Positions 26,568 to 36,420 of a stretch of DNA of 64,000 nt are shown piece after piece. A program made the translations under genes and the position numbers. The first letter of the stretch is position 1. Each line of letters begins with the position of its first letter. This DNA comes from Candidatus Symbiothrix dinenymphae (GTDB taxonomy: Bacteria; Bacteroidota; Bacteroidia; Bacteroidales; Azobacteroidaceae), in assembly GCA_001417715.1 (NCBI GenBank), contig BBRT01000327.1:1-64000 (forward strand), read 5' to 3'. Below the pieces are notes generated by a model. It did no database searches, was not told the origin of the DNA, and worked only from the letters and a program-made list of their open reading frames with translations.

Positions 26568-28109
26568 TCACATCTCCGCCCAATTCTCCCTATCCAAATT
26601 GCGATACCCAATTGCTTCTGCGATGTGGTGTGAGAGCACATTTTCGGCATCTTCCAAATCGGCGATAGTGCGGGCTACGCGCAGGATGCGGTCGTAGGCG
26701 CGGGCGGAGAGGTTGAGGCGTTCCATTGCGATTTTCAATTGTGCCAAGCCTGCGACATCGGGTTGGGCGTGTTTGTGCAGTAGTCGCGTGTGCATTTGTG
26801 CGTTGCAATAGATGCCCGGGGCGTTGGCAAAACGGGCTTCTTGCACTTGTCTGGCGCGGATGACACGCTCTCTAATGTCGTGGCTCGACTCTGCCGGGCG
26901 CGTGTCCGAAATGGCCTCGAAAGGCACCGGCACAATCTCTATTTGAATGTCGATGCGGTCTAAGAGCGGTCCGGAGAGGCGATGCAGGTATTTTTGCACC
27001 TCGTAGGGCTTGCAGACACACTCTTTGTTGGGGTTGTTGAAATGCCCGCACGGACAGGGGTTCATTGAGGCTACCAGCATAAAGCCTGCCGGATATTCCA
27101 CCGTGAATTTGGAGCGCGAGATAGTGATTTTGCGGTCTTCCAACGGCTGTCGGAGAACTTCCAGCACCGATTTTTGAAACTCGGCTATCTCGTCTAAAAA
27201 CAGCACGCCATTGTGCGCCAGACTGATTTCGCCGGGCTGCGGATACGAACCTCCGCCCACCATCGCCACGCTCGAAATGGTGTGGTGCGGACTTCTGAAC
27301 GGTCGCGCCGCTATGAGCGACCCGTTGTGATTGATTTTTCCGGCAACCGAATGAATTTTGGTCGTTTCCAAACTCTCGCTCAGCGACAGAGGCGGCAAAA
27401 TGGACGGGATACGCTTCGCCAACATACTTTTGCCGGCTCCCGGCGCACCCACGAACAGCAAATTGTGACCTCCGGCGCACGCCACCTCCAACGCACGCTT
27501 CACCTGTTCCTGACCCTTTACCTCCGAAAAATCCCACTCGGCAACCGCCTGATTAGCATAAAATTCGGCTCGCGGGTCAACAACGACACGCTCCAATGTC
27601 TTTTCTTCGTTGAAAAATTGGATGACGTCGATGATGTTTTCCGCGCCATAGACTTCCAACCCTGCCACCACCGCCGCCTCGCGGGCATTCATCTTGGGCA
27701 AAATCACCCCTTTGAAACCCTCTTCTTTTGCCTTAATCGCAATCGAAAGTACACCGCGCACGGGTTTGAGCTGCCCGTCGAGCGACAATTCGCCCATCAT
27801 CAGGTAGTCGCTCACGCGGTCGGCTTTGATTTTTTCCGAACCCGCCAAAATGCCGATGGCTAACGGCAAATCATAGCCGGCACCCTCCTTGTGGATGTCC
27901 GCTGGTGCCATATTCACCACAATTTGCGTGCGAGGAAACCGCATCGCGTTGAACTCCAACGCCGATGTGATGCGCTCATGCGACTCTTTGATACTGATGT
28001 CGGGCAAGCCGACAAGAAAAAACTTGATTCCCTTAGTACAATTGACTTCAATCGTAATAATCTGAGCGTTAACGCCCTGCAGCGCAGCTGCATAAATTTT
28101 GACTAACAT
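26568..28109 (-). CDS. YifB/ComM family Mg-chelatase-like AAA+ ATPase
   Basis: A 513-residue protein with three parts: an N-terminal Lon-protease-like ChlI domain (VKIYAAALQGVNAQIITIEVN), a central AAA+ domain (Walker A GAPGAGKSMLAKR, Walker B NGVLFLDEIAEF) and a C-terminal Mg-chelatase domain (LNLSARAYDRILRVARTIADL). CPCGHFNNPNKECVC in the AAA domain is typical of the family. ComM orthologues act as branch-migration helicases during natural transformation. Whether that holds here is unknown. No promoter box was found close to the ATG at 28109. Confidence 0.94.
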   Translation of the reverse strand: MLVKIYAAALQGVNAQIITIEVNCTKGIKFFLVGLPDISIKESHERITSALEFNAMRFPRTQIVVNMAPADIHKEGAGYDLPLAIGILAGSEKIKADRVSDYLMMGELSLDGQLKPVRGVLSIAIKAKEEGFKGVILPKMNAREAAVVAGLEVYGAENIIDVIQFFNEEKTLERVVVDPRAEFYANQAVAEWDFSEVKGQEQVKRALEVACAGGHNLLFVGAPGAGKSMLAKRIPSILPPLSLSESLETTKIHSVAGKINHNGSLIAARPFRSPHHTISSVAMVGGGSYPQPGEISLAHNGVLFLDEIAEFQKSVLEVLRQPLEDRKITISRSKFTVEYPAGFMLVASMNPCPCGHFNNPNKECVCKPYEVQKYLHRLSGPLLDRIDIQIEIVPVPFEAISDTRPAESSHDIRERVIRARQVQEARFANAPGIYCNAQMHTRLLHKHAQPDVAGLAQLKIAMERLNLSARAYDRILRVARTIADLEDAENVLSHHIAEAIGYRNLDRENWAEM

Positions 28110-28241
28110 AAATCTGTTACCGGTTTATAGTCAACAGTTACCAATTACCGGTTGCCAATTTTCAATTTTGGGCGGTCTGTGTTGGTTACTAATCAACTTT
28201 TGTTAATAATTCAAAAAACTCTAATTTCTAAAAAAAACTTT

Positions 28242-28811
28242 TCAACGGGTTACTAACCGTGCATACAACCAATTTTCTCTGGCAGGACTTTGTATCAGCC
28301 TCAAATATTCGTCCAAGAGATTGGGCGGTATATTGTCCTTCATATAATCTTGTATCACCACCAAACTGGCTATTGATGCCGGGTTGGCTTTCACAAATTC
28401 CTCTGCATCAACCAGTAGCGTTTCTATTGGCGTGTCTTTATGATTTTGTTTAAAATCCGTCAGCAATTCGTTGGTGGCATTGCCACAAATTAAAATCTGT
28501 TCGGGGTCGTTGACATCGCCCTGTAGCGTGATTTTGTCACCATTTTTTGCCCAAGCCGTCACCCAATTAGAGCCTTTTTCAAAGTAAATAACCACCGATT
28601 GGATGTTTTTGGATGAGGCAGAGAACATGAATTTACCGCCTTTGATGGTCGCCGTATCAACTTGCGGGTTGCTGTCGTGCCAAGTCACAAAGCACACCAC
28701 CGGAGAGGTTGTACCTTTCACATCGCCCTCAATGACAAACTGTTGCGGCTCTTTGTTGCACGCCAACAATCCGATACAGAGCAGAATAATATGTATATAC
28801 TTCGTTTTCAT
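28242..28811 (-). CDS. DUF4369 domain lipoprotein without thioredoxin domain
   Basis: A 189-residue lipoprotein (LLAC, Cys18 from ATG 28811). The N-terminal half (FVIEGDVKGTTSPVVCFVTW, ATIKGGKFMFSASSKN) fits DUF4369, the domain usually fused to a TlpA-like thioredoxin in Bacteroidota. Here the protein ends without any CxxC thioredoxin domain, so it is a stand-alone or shortened form. It has its own promoter at 28827-28834, divergent from lysS. Confidence 0.7.
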   Translation of the reverse strand: MKTKYIHIILLCIGLLACNKEPQQFVIEGDVKGTTSPVVCFVTWHDSNPQVDTATIKGGKFMFSASSKNIQSVVIYFEKGSNWVTAWAKNGDKITLQGDVNDPEQILICGNATNELLTDFKQNHKDTPIETLLVDAEEFVKANPASIASLVVIQDYMKDNIPPNLLDEYLRLIQSPARENWLYARLVTR

Positions 28812-28826
28812 TGTCAATAACGGGGG

Positions 28827-28834
28827 CAAAGGTA
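28827..28834 (-). promoter_or_regulatory. Promoter box of the DUF4369 gene
   Basis: TACCTTTG on the minus strand, 15 bp before ATG 28811. It supports that start over the in-frame codon at 28829. Confidence 0.6.
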
Positions 28835-28879
28835 CGCATTTATTTTAATAAATCCTAACAGATTCATAAAAATTTTTTA

Positions 28880-28887
28880 TACCTTTG
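28880..28887 (+). promoter_or_regulatory. Promoter box of lysS
   Basis: TACCTTTG, 24 bp before ATG 28912. Confidence 0.65.
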
Positions 28888-28911
28888 CAGTTCGATTATA
28901 GATGATATAGT

Positions 28912-30429
28912 ATGAATATACCCGATTTGAGCGAACAGGAACTATTTCGCCGCCAGAGTTTGGACGAACTCCGCACGAGGGGCATAGACCCCTACCCTGC
29001 GGAAGAATTTCCCGTAACTGCCTATTCCACAGAGATTAAGGCAATGTTTCAGGACGATGCGCCGCACCGTGAGGTGTCCATCGCCGGACGGATTATGAGC
29101 CGCCGCATCATGGGCAAAGCCTCGTTTGTGGAGTTGCAGGATTCTGAGGGGCGCATCCAATTGTATATCAGCCGCGACGATATTTGCCCCGATGAGGAAG
29201 ACAAAGACCTGTATAATATGGTGTTCAAAAAATTGCTCGACATTGGCGATTTTGTGGGCATCAAGGGCTATGTTTTTCGCACGCAGATGGGCGAAATTTC
29301 GGTGCACGTGAGCGGTTTAACGGTGCTGTCGAAGTCCCTGCGCCCGCTTCCGATTGTGAAATACAAGGACGGCGTGGCTTACGATGCCTTTGAAGACCCC
29401 GAAATGCGCTACCGTCAGCGGTATGTCGATTTGATTGTCAATGAGGGCATTAAAGACATTTTCCTCAAGCGGACACGGATTTTCAATGCGATGCGCCAAT
29501 TTTTCAACGACAAAGGCTACATCGAGGTGGATACCCCTGTGCTGCAAAGCATTCCGGGCGGTGCTTCGGCGCGTCCGTTCATCACCCACCACAATGCGCT
29601 GGATATTCCACTCTATTTGCGCATTGCCAACGAGCTGTATCTCAAGCGGTTAATAGTCGGCGGATTTGAAGGCGTCTATGAATTTTCGCGCAATTTCCGC
29701 AACGAGGGCATGGACAGGTCGCACAATCCGGAATTTACCTGCATGGAAATTTACGTTGCTTTCAAGGACTACAATTGGATGATGCGCTTCACGGAACAGA
29801 TGCTCGAAAAAATCTGTCTGGACGTGCTCGGAACCACCGAAGTAACGGTCGGCGACCAACAAATCAGCTTCAAAGCACCCTACAAGCGCATCACAATGGT
29901 GGATGCGATTAAGGAAAACACCGGCATCGACATCGCCGGCATGAACGAAGACCAATTGCGCGAAGTGTGCCGCACACTCCACATCGAACAGGATAAAACG
30001 ATGGGCAAAGGCAAACTGATTGACGAGATTTTCGGCGAAAAATGCGAGGCTAACTACATTCAGCCAACGTTTATCACGGATTATCCGAAAGAAATGTCGC
30101 CGCTCACGAAAAAACATCGCAGCAACCCCGAACTCACCGAACGCTTCGAGTTGATGGTCAACGGCAAGGAATTGGCAAACGCCTACTCCGAACTCAACGA
30201 CCCCATCGACCAGCGCGAACGCTTCGAGGAGCAACTCAAACTCTCCGAAAAGGGCGACGACGAAGCGATGTTTATCGACCAGGATTTCCTCCGCGCGTTG
30301 GAATACGGAATGCCCCCCACATCGGGCATGGGCATCGGTATGGACAGGCTGGTGATGCTTCTAACGGGGCAAACCTCCATTCAAGAGGTGTTGTTATTTC
30401 CACAAATGAAACCTGAGCAAAAAATATAA
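28912..30429 (+). CDS. lysS: Lysine--tRNA ligase (class II)
   Basis: A 505-residue class II aminoacyl-tRNA synthetase that charges tRNA-Lys. The N-terminal OB-fold anticodon-binding domain ([23 protein letters not shown]) is followed by the catalytic core. Motif 2 is [15 protein letters not shown] and motif 3 [26 protein letters not shown]. The length is close to the bacterial norm, shorter than Bacteroides LysS, which carries a C-terminal extension. gpsA begins 4 bp after the stop, so they form an operon. Confidence 0.96.
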   Translation: MNIPDLSEQELFRRQSLDELRTRGIDPYPAEEFPVTAYSTEIKAMFQDDAPHREVSIAGRIMSRRIMGKASFVELQDSEGRIQLYISRDDICPDEEDKDLYNMVFKKLLDIGDFVGIKGYVFRTQMGEISVHVSGLTVLSKSLRPLPIVKYKDGVAYDAFEDPEMRYRQRYVDLIVNEGIKDIFLKRTRIFNAMRQFFNDKGYIEVDTPVLQSIPGGASARPFITHHNALDIPLYLRIANELYLKRLIVGGFEGVYEFSRNFRNEGMDRSHNPEFTCMEIYVAFKDYNWMMRFTEQMLEKICLDVLGTTEVTVGDQQISFKAPYKRITMVDAIKENTGIDIAGMNEDQLREVCRTLHIEQDKTMGKGKLIDEIFGEKCEANYIQPTFITDYPKEMSPLTKKHRSNPELTERFELMVNGKELANAYSELNDPIDQRERFEEQLKLSEKGDDEAMFIDQDFLRALEYGMPPTSGMGIGMDRLVMLLTGQTSIQEVLLFPQMKPEQKI

Positions 30430-30433
30430 AGTT

Positions 30434-31429
30434 ATGAATATACCGGGGAAAATAGCAGTCATGGGAGGCGGCAGCTGGGCTACCGCTATCGCAAAAATCG
30501 TGTCCGGCACGCAAGCCAAGTTCAATTGGTATATGCGTCGCCCCGAACAAATTGAGGATTTTAAGGCTCTCGGGCACAATCCGTCCTATTTGACAGGTGT
30601 CAAGTTTGATTTAAACAACATTTATTTCACTTACGACATCAACGAGGTGGTGGAAAACAGCGATATGCTGGTTTTTGCCACGCCGTCGCCGTTCCTCAAA
30701 CAGCACCTGCAAAAATTGAATGCCTCGTTGCGCGACAAGGTGATACTGTCGGCAATCAAGGGCATTGTGCCGGACGAAAACATGATAACTTCGGAATATT
30801 TCACGAAGTTTCACCAGGTGCAGCCGGAAAACATGATTGTGCTCGGCGGTCCGTGTCACGCAGAGGAAGTGGCTCTCGAACGGCTTTCTTACCTCACCTT
30901 TGCAAGCATCAACGAGGCACACGCGCAGGCGGTGGCGAATGCGTTTAACACCCGCTTCATCAATACCACCTCCACGACCGATGTGATTGGCTTGGAATAT
31001 GCCTCCGTGTTGAAAAACGTGTATGCCATCGTGTCCGGAATGTGCCACGGATTGAAATATGGCGACAATTTTCAGGCAATTTTCATCTGCAACGCCATCG
31101 AAGAAATGGAGCGATTTATCCACACCGTAAGCCCCAAAAATCGCCATATCTACACTTCAGCCTATCTGGGCGACATTCTCGTAACGTCCTACTCCCGCTA
31201 CAGCCGCAACCGCATTTTCGGCACGATGATTGGCAAGGGCTACACCGTGAAAACCGCCCAACTTGAGATGGAAATGATTGCTGAGGGCTATTACGGCACC
31301 AAATGTATCAAAGAAATCAACGAAAAATATCAGGTAGATATGCCCATTTTGGACACGGTTTATTCCATCCTTTACGAGGGAGTATCGGCTGTAACAGCCA
31401 TTCACAAATTGACAGAAACATTTAAATAA
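30434..31429 (+). CDS. gpsA: NAD(P)-dependent glycerol-3-phosphate dehydrogenase
   Basis: A 331-residue cytosolic enzyme reducing dihydroxyacetone phosphate to sn-glycerol 3-phosphate for phospholipid synthesis. The Rossmann motif is AVMGGGSWATAIAKIV. The family motifs LVFATPSPFLKQHL, SAIKGI, LGGPCHAEEVA, GLEYASVLKNVYAIVSGM and the C-terminal MPILDTVYSILYEG are present. The length is normal. It is second in the lysS operon, 11 bp from the permease gene. Confidence 0.95.
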   Translation: MNIPGKIAVMGGGSWATAIAKIVSGTQAKFNWYMRRPEQIEDFKALGHNPSYLTGVKFDLNNIYFTYDINEVVENSDMLVFATPSPFLKQHLQKLNASLRDKVILSAIKGIVPDENMITSEYFTKFHQVQPENMIVLGGPCHAEEVALERLSYLTFASINEAHAQAVANAFNTRFINTTSTTDVIGLEYASVLKNVYAIVSGMCHGLKYGDNFQAIFICNAIEEMERFIHTVSPKNRHIYTSAYLGDILVTSYSRYSRNRIFGTMIGKGYTVKTAQLEMEMIAEGYYGTKCIKEINEKYQVDMPILDTVYSILYEGVSAVTAIHKLTETFK

Positions 31430-31440
31430 TTTAAAATAAA

Positions 31441-32670
31441 ATGCTCAAATTACGCTTAATCATCGCCCAATTTCTCCAGTTTTTCATCTGGGGAAGTTGG
31501 CTTATTTCGTTTGGAGGCTACCTGTATAGCATCGGGACGGCACCTATGGACATCGCGGCTGTCTATGCGCTGGCGGGCTTTGCTTCGCTTATCACGCCCG
31601 GCATCATCGGCATCATTGCCGACAAATGGCTCAACAGCGAGCGGCTCTACGGCATTTGCCACCTCATCGGTGCCGTCGCACTGTTTTTTGCCGCGCAAAC
31701 CATTGCCTACGGACAACTTTTTCCGCTGATGGCTGTGTATTTGGCGGTGTTTATGCCAACCATTTCGCTCAGTTATTCGCTCAGTTACAGCCTGTTACAC
31801 AAATCAGGCTTCGACACGGACAAAACCTTCCCGCCCATTCGCAGTTGGGGCACCATCGGCTTCATAGTCGCCATGTGGGCGGTGAATTTGCTCGATTGGA
31901 CGTTCAGTGCCAATCAGTTATTGCTCGCGGCGGGTGCTTCGGCTCTGCTGGGGCTTTATGCTTTCACACTTCCGGTTTCTCCACCAATGCGTTCAAAGGG
32001 CACATTGGCGTGGAAAAGTGCCTTTGGCATTGATGCGTTGGCATTGTTTAAGCAGCGACAGATGCGTATTTTCTTCCTGTTTGCAGTGTTGATTGGCGTG
32101 TGCTTGCAAATCACCAATGCGTGGGGAACGCCCTTTTTGGAGCATTTTCGCGCCGGTTATCCCGATTCGTTCACGGTGAAATATCCCTTACTCATATCGT
32201 CGATTTCGCAAATTTCAGAGGCTCTGTTTATTTTGGCAATCCCGTTTGTGTTGCGCAAATATGGCATTAAGACAATTATGCTGATGAGTATCGGCGCGTG
32301 GGCATTGCGATTCGGCTTTTTTGGTGTTGGCGATGCGGGCACGGGCTTTGTGTGGCTACTGCTCTCGATGGTAGTATATGGTATGGCGTTCGATTTTTTC
32401 AACATAGCAGGTTCGCTCTTCATTGAACGTGAAGCCCCTGAACCCATCCGAGCCAGCGCGCAAGGCTTGTGGATGATGGCTTCAATGGGCGTCGGCGCAG
32501 TTGTGGGGCAGTTTGCCGCCGCTTCGGTGGTCGGTTTTTTCACTGTCGATGGCGTGCAGGCTTGGTCGGCTATTTGGCTCACCTTCACCGCTTATGCGGC
32601 AGTAGTGGGAGTGTTGTTTGCGCTGTTTTTTCACCCTCAAAATAGCAGGAGAAATGGAAACAAAAATTAG
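31441..32670 (+). CDS. MFS nucleoside permease-like transporter
   Basis: A 409-residue protein with about 12 membrane helices. It resembles the nucleoside:H+ symporter (NupG/XapB) branch of the major facilitator superfamily: LRLIIAQFLQFFIWGSWLISFGGYL at the N-terminus, a GIIGIIADKWLNSERLYG loop and YSLLHKSGFD. The substrate is probably a nucleoside, inferred from the family. It overlaps the next gene by 17 bp. Confidence 0.85.
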   Translation: MLKLRLIIAQFLQFFIWGSWLISFGGYLYSIGTAPMDIAAVYALAGFASLITPGIIGIIADKWLNSERLYGICHLIGAVALFFAAQTIAYGQLFPLMAVYLAVFMPTISLSYSLSYSLLHKSGFDTDKTFPPIRSWGTIGFIVAMWAVNLLDWTFSANQLLLAAGASALLGLYAFTLPVSPPMRSKGTLAWKSAFGIDALALFKQRQMRIFFLFAVLIGVCLQITNAWGTPFLEHFRAGYPDSFTVKYPLLISSISQISEALFILAIPFVLRKYGIKTIMLMSIGAWALRFGFFGVGDAGTGFVWLLLSMVVYGMAFDFFNIAGSLFIEREAPEPIRASAQGLWMMASMGVGAVVGQFAAASVVGFFTVDGVQAWSAIWLTFTAYAAVVGVLFALFFHPQNSRRNGNKN

Positions 32671-33343
32671 AACTAACTATCTGCGCCCCTTTGATGTGCT
32701 TGATATTGTGCTCACTTTGCTCATTGCATATCAATATATTAGCTTTTGGTTGTTCCCCTCTGCGGCGGATGTTGGCATTATTTATAGTTTTGTCATCCTT
32801 ATTGTGTTTGAGTTTATCATGGTTCATTCGGGTGTTTTTATGGCCGTTATGCCGTTAAAATATGTTCTTTTCCTGTTTTTTCCGATTTATGGGCTTTTTG
32901 CGTGGGCGTTCAATACGATGATAGAAGACAACACCATTCTTTGGCTCTATTTGATAGTGGTGCTGAACAGGGTGCGCTTTGCATTTGCCAACAAAAACGA
33001 TGAAGAAACAAAGAACAGAGCCATCGGCACATCCATATACGCCGTACTCATTTATTTCTTTTTAGTAATGTTTGCTGCCATTGCAGCATCCTGGATCCCG
33101 GCATTTGGATTGTCCACACCATTCTTGGATGCAGCCGGTTATTATTCCATAGCAGACGCCGGCGGCATTTTCACCGATATGCCGGAAACAGCCATGTTCG
33201 TAGGCACATTTTATTACCTGTTTCTATCCGCATTCAGCATCCTGCTGCTGGTTCGCCCCTATTATTTGGCAAAAAAAAGACGCAATAATGATGGACATAA
33301 AAATAGAGCAGTCGTGGAAAACGCAGCTGGCGGAGGAGTTTGA
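32654..33343 (+). CDS. Small polytopic membrane protein, unknown
   Basis: A 229-residue protein with five or six hydrophobic segments ([72 protein letters not shown]) and a basic tail. No known motif was recognised. The start [10 protein letters not shown] overlaps the permease 3' end by 17 bp, and the 3' end overlaps ung by 56 bp, so it is embedded in the lysS-yigZ operon. Confidence 0.6.
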   Translation: METKIRTNYLRPFDVLDIVLTLLIAYQYISFWLFPSAADVGIIYSFVILIVFEFIMVHSGVFMAVMPLKYVLFLFFPIYGLFAWAFNTMIEDNTILWLYLIVVLNRVRFAFANKNDEETKNRAIGTSIYAVLIYFFLVMFAAIAASWIPAFGLSTPFLDAAGYYSIADAGGIFTDMPETAMFVGTFYYLFLSAFSILLLVRPYYLAKKRRNNDGHKNRAVVENAAGGGV

Positions 33344-33953
33344 GAAATCGTATTTTGCTGATTTGGTGCAGTTTGTGAAGCAGGAATGTGCCTCGCAAAC
33401 AGTCTATCCGCCCGGCAAATTGATTTTTAATGCGTTCAATCAAACCCCTTTTGAGCAGGTGAAAGTGGTGATTTTGGGGCAAGACCCCTATCACGAGCCC
33501 GGGCAGGCGCATGGGTTGTGCTTTTCGGTGAATGATGGTGTGGCTTTGCCGCCCTCGTTGCACAATATATATAAGGAGTTGCGGGATGATTTGGGCATTA
33601 CACCTCCCTTTTCGGGCAATTTGGAACGCTGGGCGCGGCAGGGCGTGCTGTTGCTCAACGCCACGCTGACCGTTCGCGCGCATCTGGCAGGGTCGCATCA
33701 AAACAAAGGTTGGGAAACTTTTACCGATGCCGTCATTCGCCGCATTGCCGAACAAAAAGAGCGGGTCGTATTCATCCTCTGGGGGGCGTATGCTCAGAAA
33801 AAAGGCGCGTTTATCGACCCCAACAAGCACCTGATTTTGAAGTCGGCGCATCCCTCGCCGCTATCCGTTTTTCGCGGCTTTTTCGGCAGCAAACCATTCA
33901 GCCAAACCAATGCCTACCTGCAATCAACAGGACAGCAGCCGATTAACTGGTAA
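33288..33953 (+). CDS. ung: Uracil-DNA glycosylase
   Basis: A 221-residue family 1 UDG that removes uracil from DNA. The catalytic water-activating motif [21 protein letters not shown] and the C-terminal minor-groove loop AHPSPLS are intact, as is LLLNATLTV. It starts at tandem ATGs (33288/33291) inside the preceding gene, a 56-bp overlap. yigZ follows after 2 bp. Confidence 0.96.
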   Translation: MMDIKIEQSWKTQLAEEFEKSYFADLVQFVKQECASQTVYPPGKLIFNAFNQTPFEQVKVVILGQDPYHEPGQAHGLCFSVNDGVALPPSLHNIYKELRDDLGITPPFSGNLERWARQGVLLLNATLTVRAHLAGSHQNKGWETFTDAVIRRIAEQKERVVFILWGAYAQKKGAFIDPNKHLILKSAHPSPLSVFRGFFGSKPFSQTNAYLQSTGQQPINW

Positions 33954-33955
33954 CG

Positions 33956-34531
33956 ATGGATGAATACAAAACCATAGCAGCACCCGCCGAAGGCACTTTC
34001 ACGGAGCAGCGAAGCAAGTTTTTGGCGTTCGCCATGCCCGTGCAAACAGCAGAGCAGGCACGGGAATGCGTAGCCGACTGTCGCAAAAAATATTACGATG
34101 CACGACACGTCTGCTGGGCGTATGTGCTGGGAGCCGACCGCACAGAATTTCGAGCAAATGACGATGGCGAACCCTCCTCCACAGCCGGAAAACCCATTTT
34201 GGGCGTCATCAACTCCAACGAACTGACGGACATCCTGATACTCGTGGTGCGCTACTTCGGCGGCGTAAAATTAGGCACCGGCGGACTGATTGCAGCCTAC
34301 CGAGCAGCAGCCCAAGCCGCAATAGCCAACGCCCAAGTCATCACAAAAACAGCAGAAGAAACCATCACCATCACATTCGACTACGAACAACTCAACAGCG
34401 TGATGCGCATCGTAAAAGATGAGCAACTGCAAATCCTCAGTCAAAATTTCGATACTGTGTGTGAGATGACACTGCGTGTGCCTCGGAGTGGTGTTGAAGA
34501 TTTGAAAAAACAAGTGGGCAAGTTCAATTAG
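33956..34531 (+). CDS. YigZ/IMPACT family protein
   Basis: A 191-residue protein of the YigZ (UPF0029) family. The N-terminal IMPACT domain has the signatures DARHVCWAYVLG, NDDGEPSSTAGKPIL and ILVVRYFGGVKLGTGGLIAAYR. The short C-terminal ferredoxin-like DUF1949 domain (ITFDYEQLNSVMRIV) is present. The molecular function is not settled, with links to translation and stress. It is the last gene of the lysS operon. Confidence 0.92.
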   Translation: MDEYKTIAAPAEGTFTEQRSKFLAFAMPVQTAEQARECVADCRKKYYDARHVCWAYVLGADRTEFRANDDGEPSSTAGKPILGVINSNELTDILILVVRYFGGVKLGTGGLIAAYRAAAQAAIANAQVITKTAEETITITFDYEQLNSVMRIVKDEQLQILSQNFDTVCEMTLRVPRSGVEDLKKQVGKFN

Positions 34532-34597
34532 TAACTGCGAAAAATCGCTATGTATGTACAACATAAAAAAATGTTTGGAAAATACAAAAATAGTTGC

Positions 34598-34605
34598 TAC
34601 CTTTG
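34598..34605 (+). promoter_or_regulatory. Promoter box upstream of the first GLPGLI gene
   Basis: TACCTTTG. About 70 bp around it (34576-34640) is nearly identical to the promoter and start region at 40363-40425 of the thioredoxin-like gene, including the GCAGCGTAA stretch just after the box. Confidence 0.65.
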
Positions 34606-34623
34606 CAGCGTAAATTTTTAGAA

Positions 34624-34801
34624 GATAAAAAAGACATTGAATAACGGTTTAGAAAACCATTTCTTGTGCAACAGCTTCTTCTTCAAGCAACAGAAGTGCT
34701 AATTTCAACTTGGGATTATCTGGCGGTCATTCTACCTCCGGAAATAATTGCTACTGGGAAGGAGAAATAGGCTATATGGATGGGGTTCATCACAAATTTA
34801 T
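34624..34801 (+). pseudogene. Possible remnant of a short gene before the GLPGLI gene
   Basis: The region matches the start of the 40411 gene (GAAGATGAAAAAGACATTGA), but the ATG is ATA here. After a frame change, an open stretch reads SSSSNRSANFNLGLSGGHST and on to CYWEGEIGYMDG, ending just before the GLPGLI start. It looks like a decayed short exported-peptide gene. No homologue was recognised, so this is tentative. Confidence 0.3.
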
Positions 34802-34807
34802 AAAAAT

Positions 34808-35653
34808 ATGAAACATATACTATTATTCGTTTTTATTTGTGTTATTTCTTCCGAAGTAAATGCTACGAAGCCTTGGCCTCCTTATCCAAGAGATGTTTCA
34901 AATATGGTAACCGTTGATTCGGGAAATATTAGGATATGGTATGCGCTAAATGCTGTGGATATTCATAAAGCCGAAACGTATGACGATTTACAACGTTTGG
35001 AAATAGGTACACATTTATCGAAATATTTCAGCCATTTTGTCTATAACTCCGATTCGTTGTGTACCAATTGGAGAAATAAACATCCAACGGCGCGAAGTGC
35101 GCCTATGAGAATGGGGAATGGAGGGAAAGATGGCGCATGGTCGGAATATTATTTTTCCGAATATTACAAGGATTTTTCTAAAAACACACTTACTGAATAT
35201 GCTCGTATGCCAATGCGAATTTCAGATTATCAGTATTCCGAAGATATTCCTGTACAGAATTGGGAAATTCAGCAAGATACCTTAACTATAGCCGGTTATC
35301 TGTGTCAAAAAGCCATATCTCGATTTAGAGGGAGAGATTATATTGCGTGGTTTACTGTGGATATTCCAATCAATAACGGACCGTGGAAATTTAGTGGATT
35401 GCCCGGTTTAATTCTGAAAGTATATGATAAAGATAATCAAAAGATATTTGAATGTATAAAAATTGAAATATATAAGGAAAAATATCCAATAAAAATGTAT
35501 AACTATAAAAATTATGGAAAAATAGAGCGTAAAAAATTATTGGAATTACAGAAAAAAAACCATGAAGATTATTATACCGTGGCAGGTATGATAGTTACAA
35601 GTGGTAATCAACCACACGAAAAGATTCTTTATTACCCTTTAGAATTGGAATAA
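34808..35653 (+). CDS. GLPGLI family exported protein (copy 1)
   Basis: A 281-residue protein with signal peptide MKHILLFVFICVISSEVNA. It contains the family-defining motif (WKFSGLPGLILKVYD), preceded by the shared DYIAWFTVDIPINNGPW. The function of the family is unknown. It is found in Bacteroidota next to TonB-type barrels, as here. ATG 34808 was chosen because it begins the signal peptide. A close paralogue lies at 36465, and a HEPN/MNT cassette separates the two copies. Confidence 0.88.
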   Translation: MKHILLFVFICVISSEVNATKPWPPYPRDVSNMVTVDSGNIRIWYALNAVDIHKAETYDDLQRLEIGTHLSKYFSHFVYNSDSLCTNWRNKHPTARSAPMRMGNGGKDGAWSEYYFSEYYKDFSKNTLTEYARMPMRISDYQYSEDIPVQNWEIQQDTLTIAGYLCQKAISRFRGRDYIAWFTVDIPINNGPWKFSGLPGLILKVYDKDNQKIFECIKIEIYKEKYPIKMYNYKNYGKIERKKLLELQKKNHEDYYTVAGMIVTSGNQPHEKILYYPLELE

Positions 35654-35660
35654 AAATATT
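35652..35660. repeat. Left target-site copy of the HEPN/MNT cassette
   Basis: AAAAATATT abuts CAGGG at 35661. The right flank, 36448-36456, is AAAAATATA, 8 of 9 identical. Confidence 0.5.
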
Positions 35661-35694
35661 CAGGGCAACCGCATCAAAATTCATAACTATTTAC

Positions 35695-35702
35695 TACCTT
35701 TG
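35695..35702 (+). promoter_or_regulatory. Promoter box of the HEPN/MNT pair
   Basis: TACCTTTG, 26 bp before ATG 35729 and inside the cassette, so the pair brings its own promoter. Confidence 0.65.
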
Positions 35703-35728
35703 CACTCATAAATATAAATAAAAACAAT

Positions 35729-36130
35729 ATGGCAACACCCATCATTAACGCCGATAAAATTGCAAAGCATTGGGCAGACACGTCCGATGACGACTTTGTA
35801 ACTATGGAGGCGATGCTTGCAACTAAGCAGTACAATTGGGCACTGTTTCTCGGACATATCGTCATTGAAAAACTGCTCAAGGCATATTATGTGAAAGTAA
35901 AATGCCAACACGCGCCGCTGTCGCACAATCTTTTGCATCTTGCTCAAGACAGCAGTTTGATACTCACCAAGGAACAAAAAATATCACTTGCAAAAATTAC
36001 AAATTTCAATATCAACGCACGGTATGATGACTATAAACGCGATTTTTATACTATGTGCACCGCCGAATTTACGGCAGAATGGTCAGAACGAATAAAACAA
36101 CTACGGCTATGGATAAAAGAGATGCTATAA
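35729..36130 (+). CDS. HEPN domain protein (toxin of HEPN/MNT pair)
   Basis: A 133-residue all-helical protein. Its core (FVTMEAMLATKQYNWALFLGHIVIEKLLKAYYVK, then KCQHAPLSHNLLHLAQ) matches the HEPN domain, whose members are often RNases acting as toxins. The histidine-bearing APLSHNLLHL segment is in the usual place. It overlaps the MNT gene by 22 bp, the standard arrangement of HEPN/MNT toxin-antitoxin modules. Activity is inferred from family. Confidence 0.88.
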   Translation: MATPIINADKIAKHWADTSDDDFVTMEAMLATKQYNWALFLGHIVIEKLLKAYYVKVKCQHAPLSHNLLHLAQDSSLILTKEQKISLAKITNFNINARYDDYKRDFYTMCTAEFTAEWSERIKQLRLWIKEML

Positions 36131-36420
36131 ACATAGCGCAGCGGTTTGCGCAAATGGTGCAGGCGCAGTATGGCGCGGCACGGTTCATTCTTTTTGGTTC
36201 TTATGCTAAAGGCAATTTTCACAAGGATAGCGATATTGACCTCGCCATCATTTTTGATAACTGTGATAATGTCTTTGACAGAGATGTTGAACTTATGGTT
36301 ATGGGATGTGATGTGGATTGGCGCATAGAGCCGCATTCGTTCCGCAAAAGCGAATTTGTGGCTGATGACCCACTCGCATACGAGGTGATGAAATATGGTC
36401 GCGAAATAATATATGAATAA
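36109..36420 (+). CDS. Minimal nucleotidyltransferase (MNT antitoxin)
   Basis: A 103-residue protein starting MDKRDAINIAQ. The nucleotidyltransferase motif is FILFGSYAKGNFHKDSDIDL, giving GS and DxD metal ligands, with a third acidic residue expected near DVDWRIE. In known HEPN/MNT modules the MNT partner neutralises HEPN by AMPylating it. Here that is inferred. The longer frame upstream overlaps the HEPN gene and was not used. Confidence 0.88.
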   Translation: MDKRDAINIAQRFAQMVQAQYGAARFILFGSYAKGNFHKDSDIDLAIIFDNCDNVFDRDVELMVMGCDVDWRIEPHSFRKSEFVADDPLAYEVMKYGREIIYE

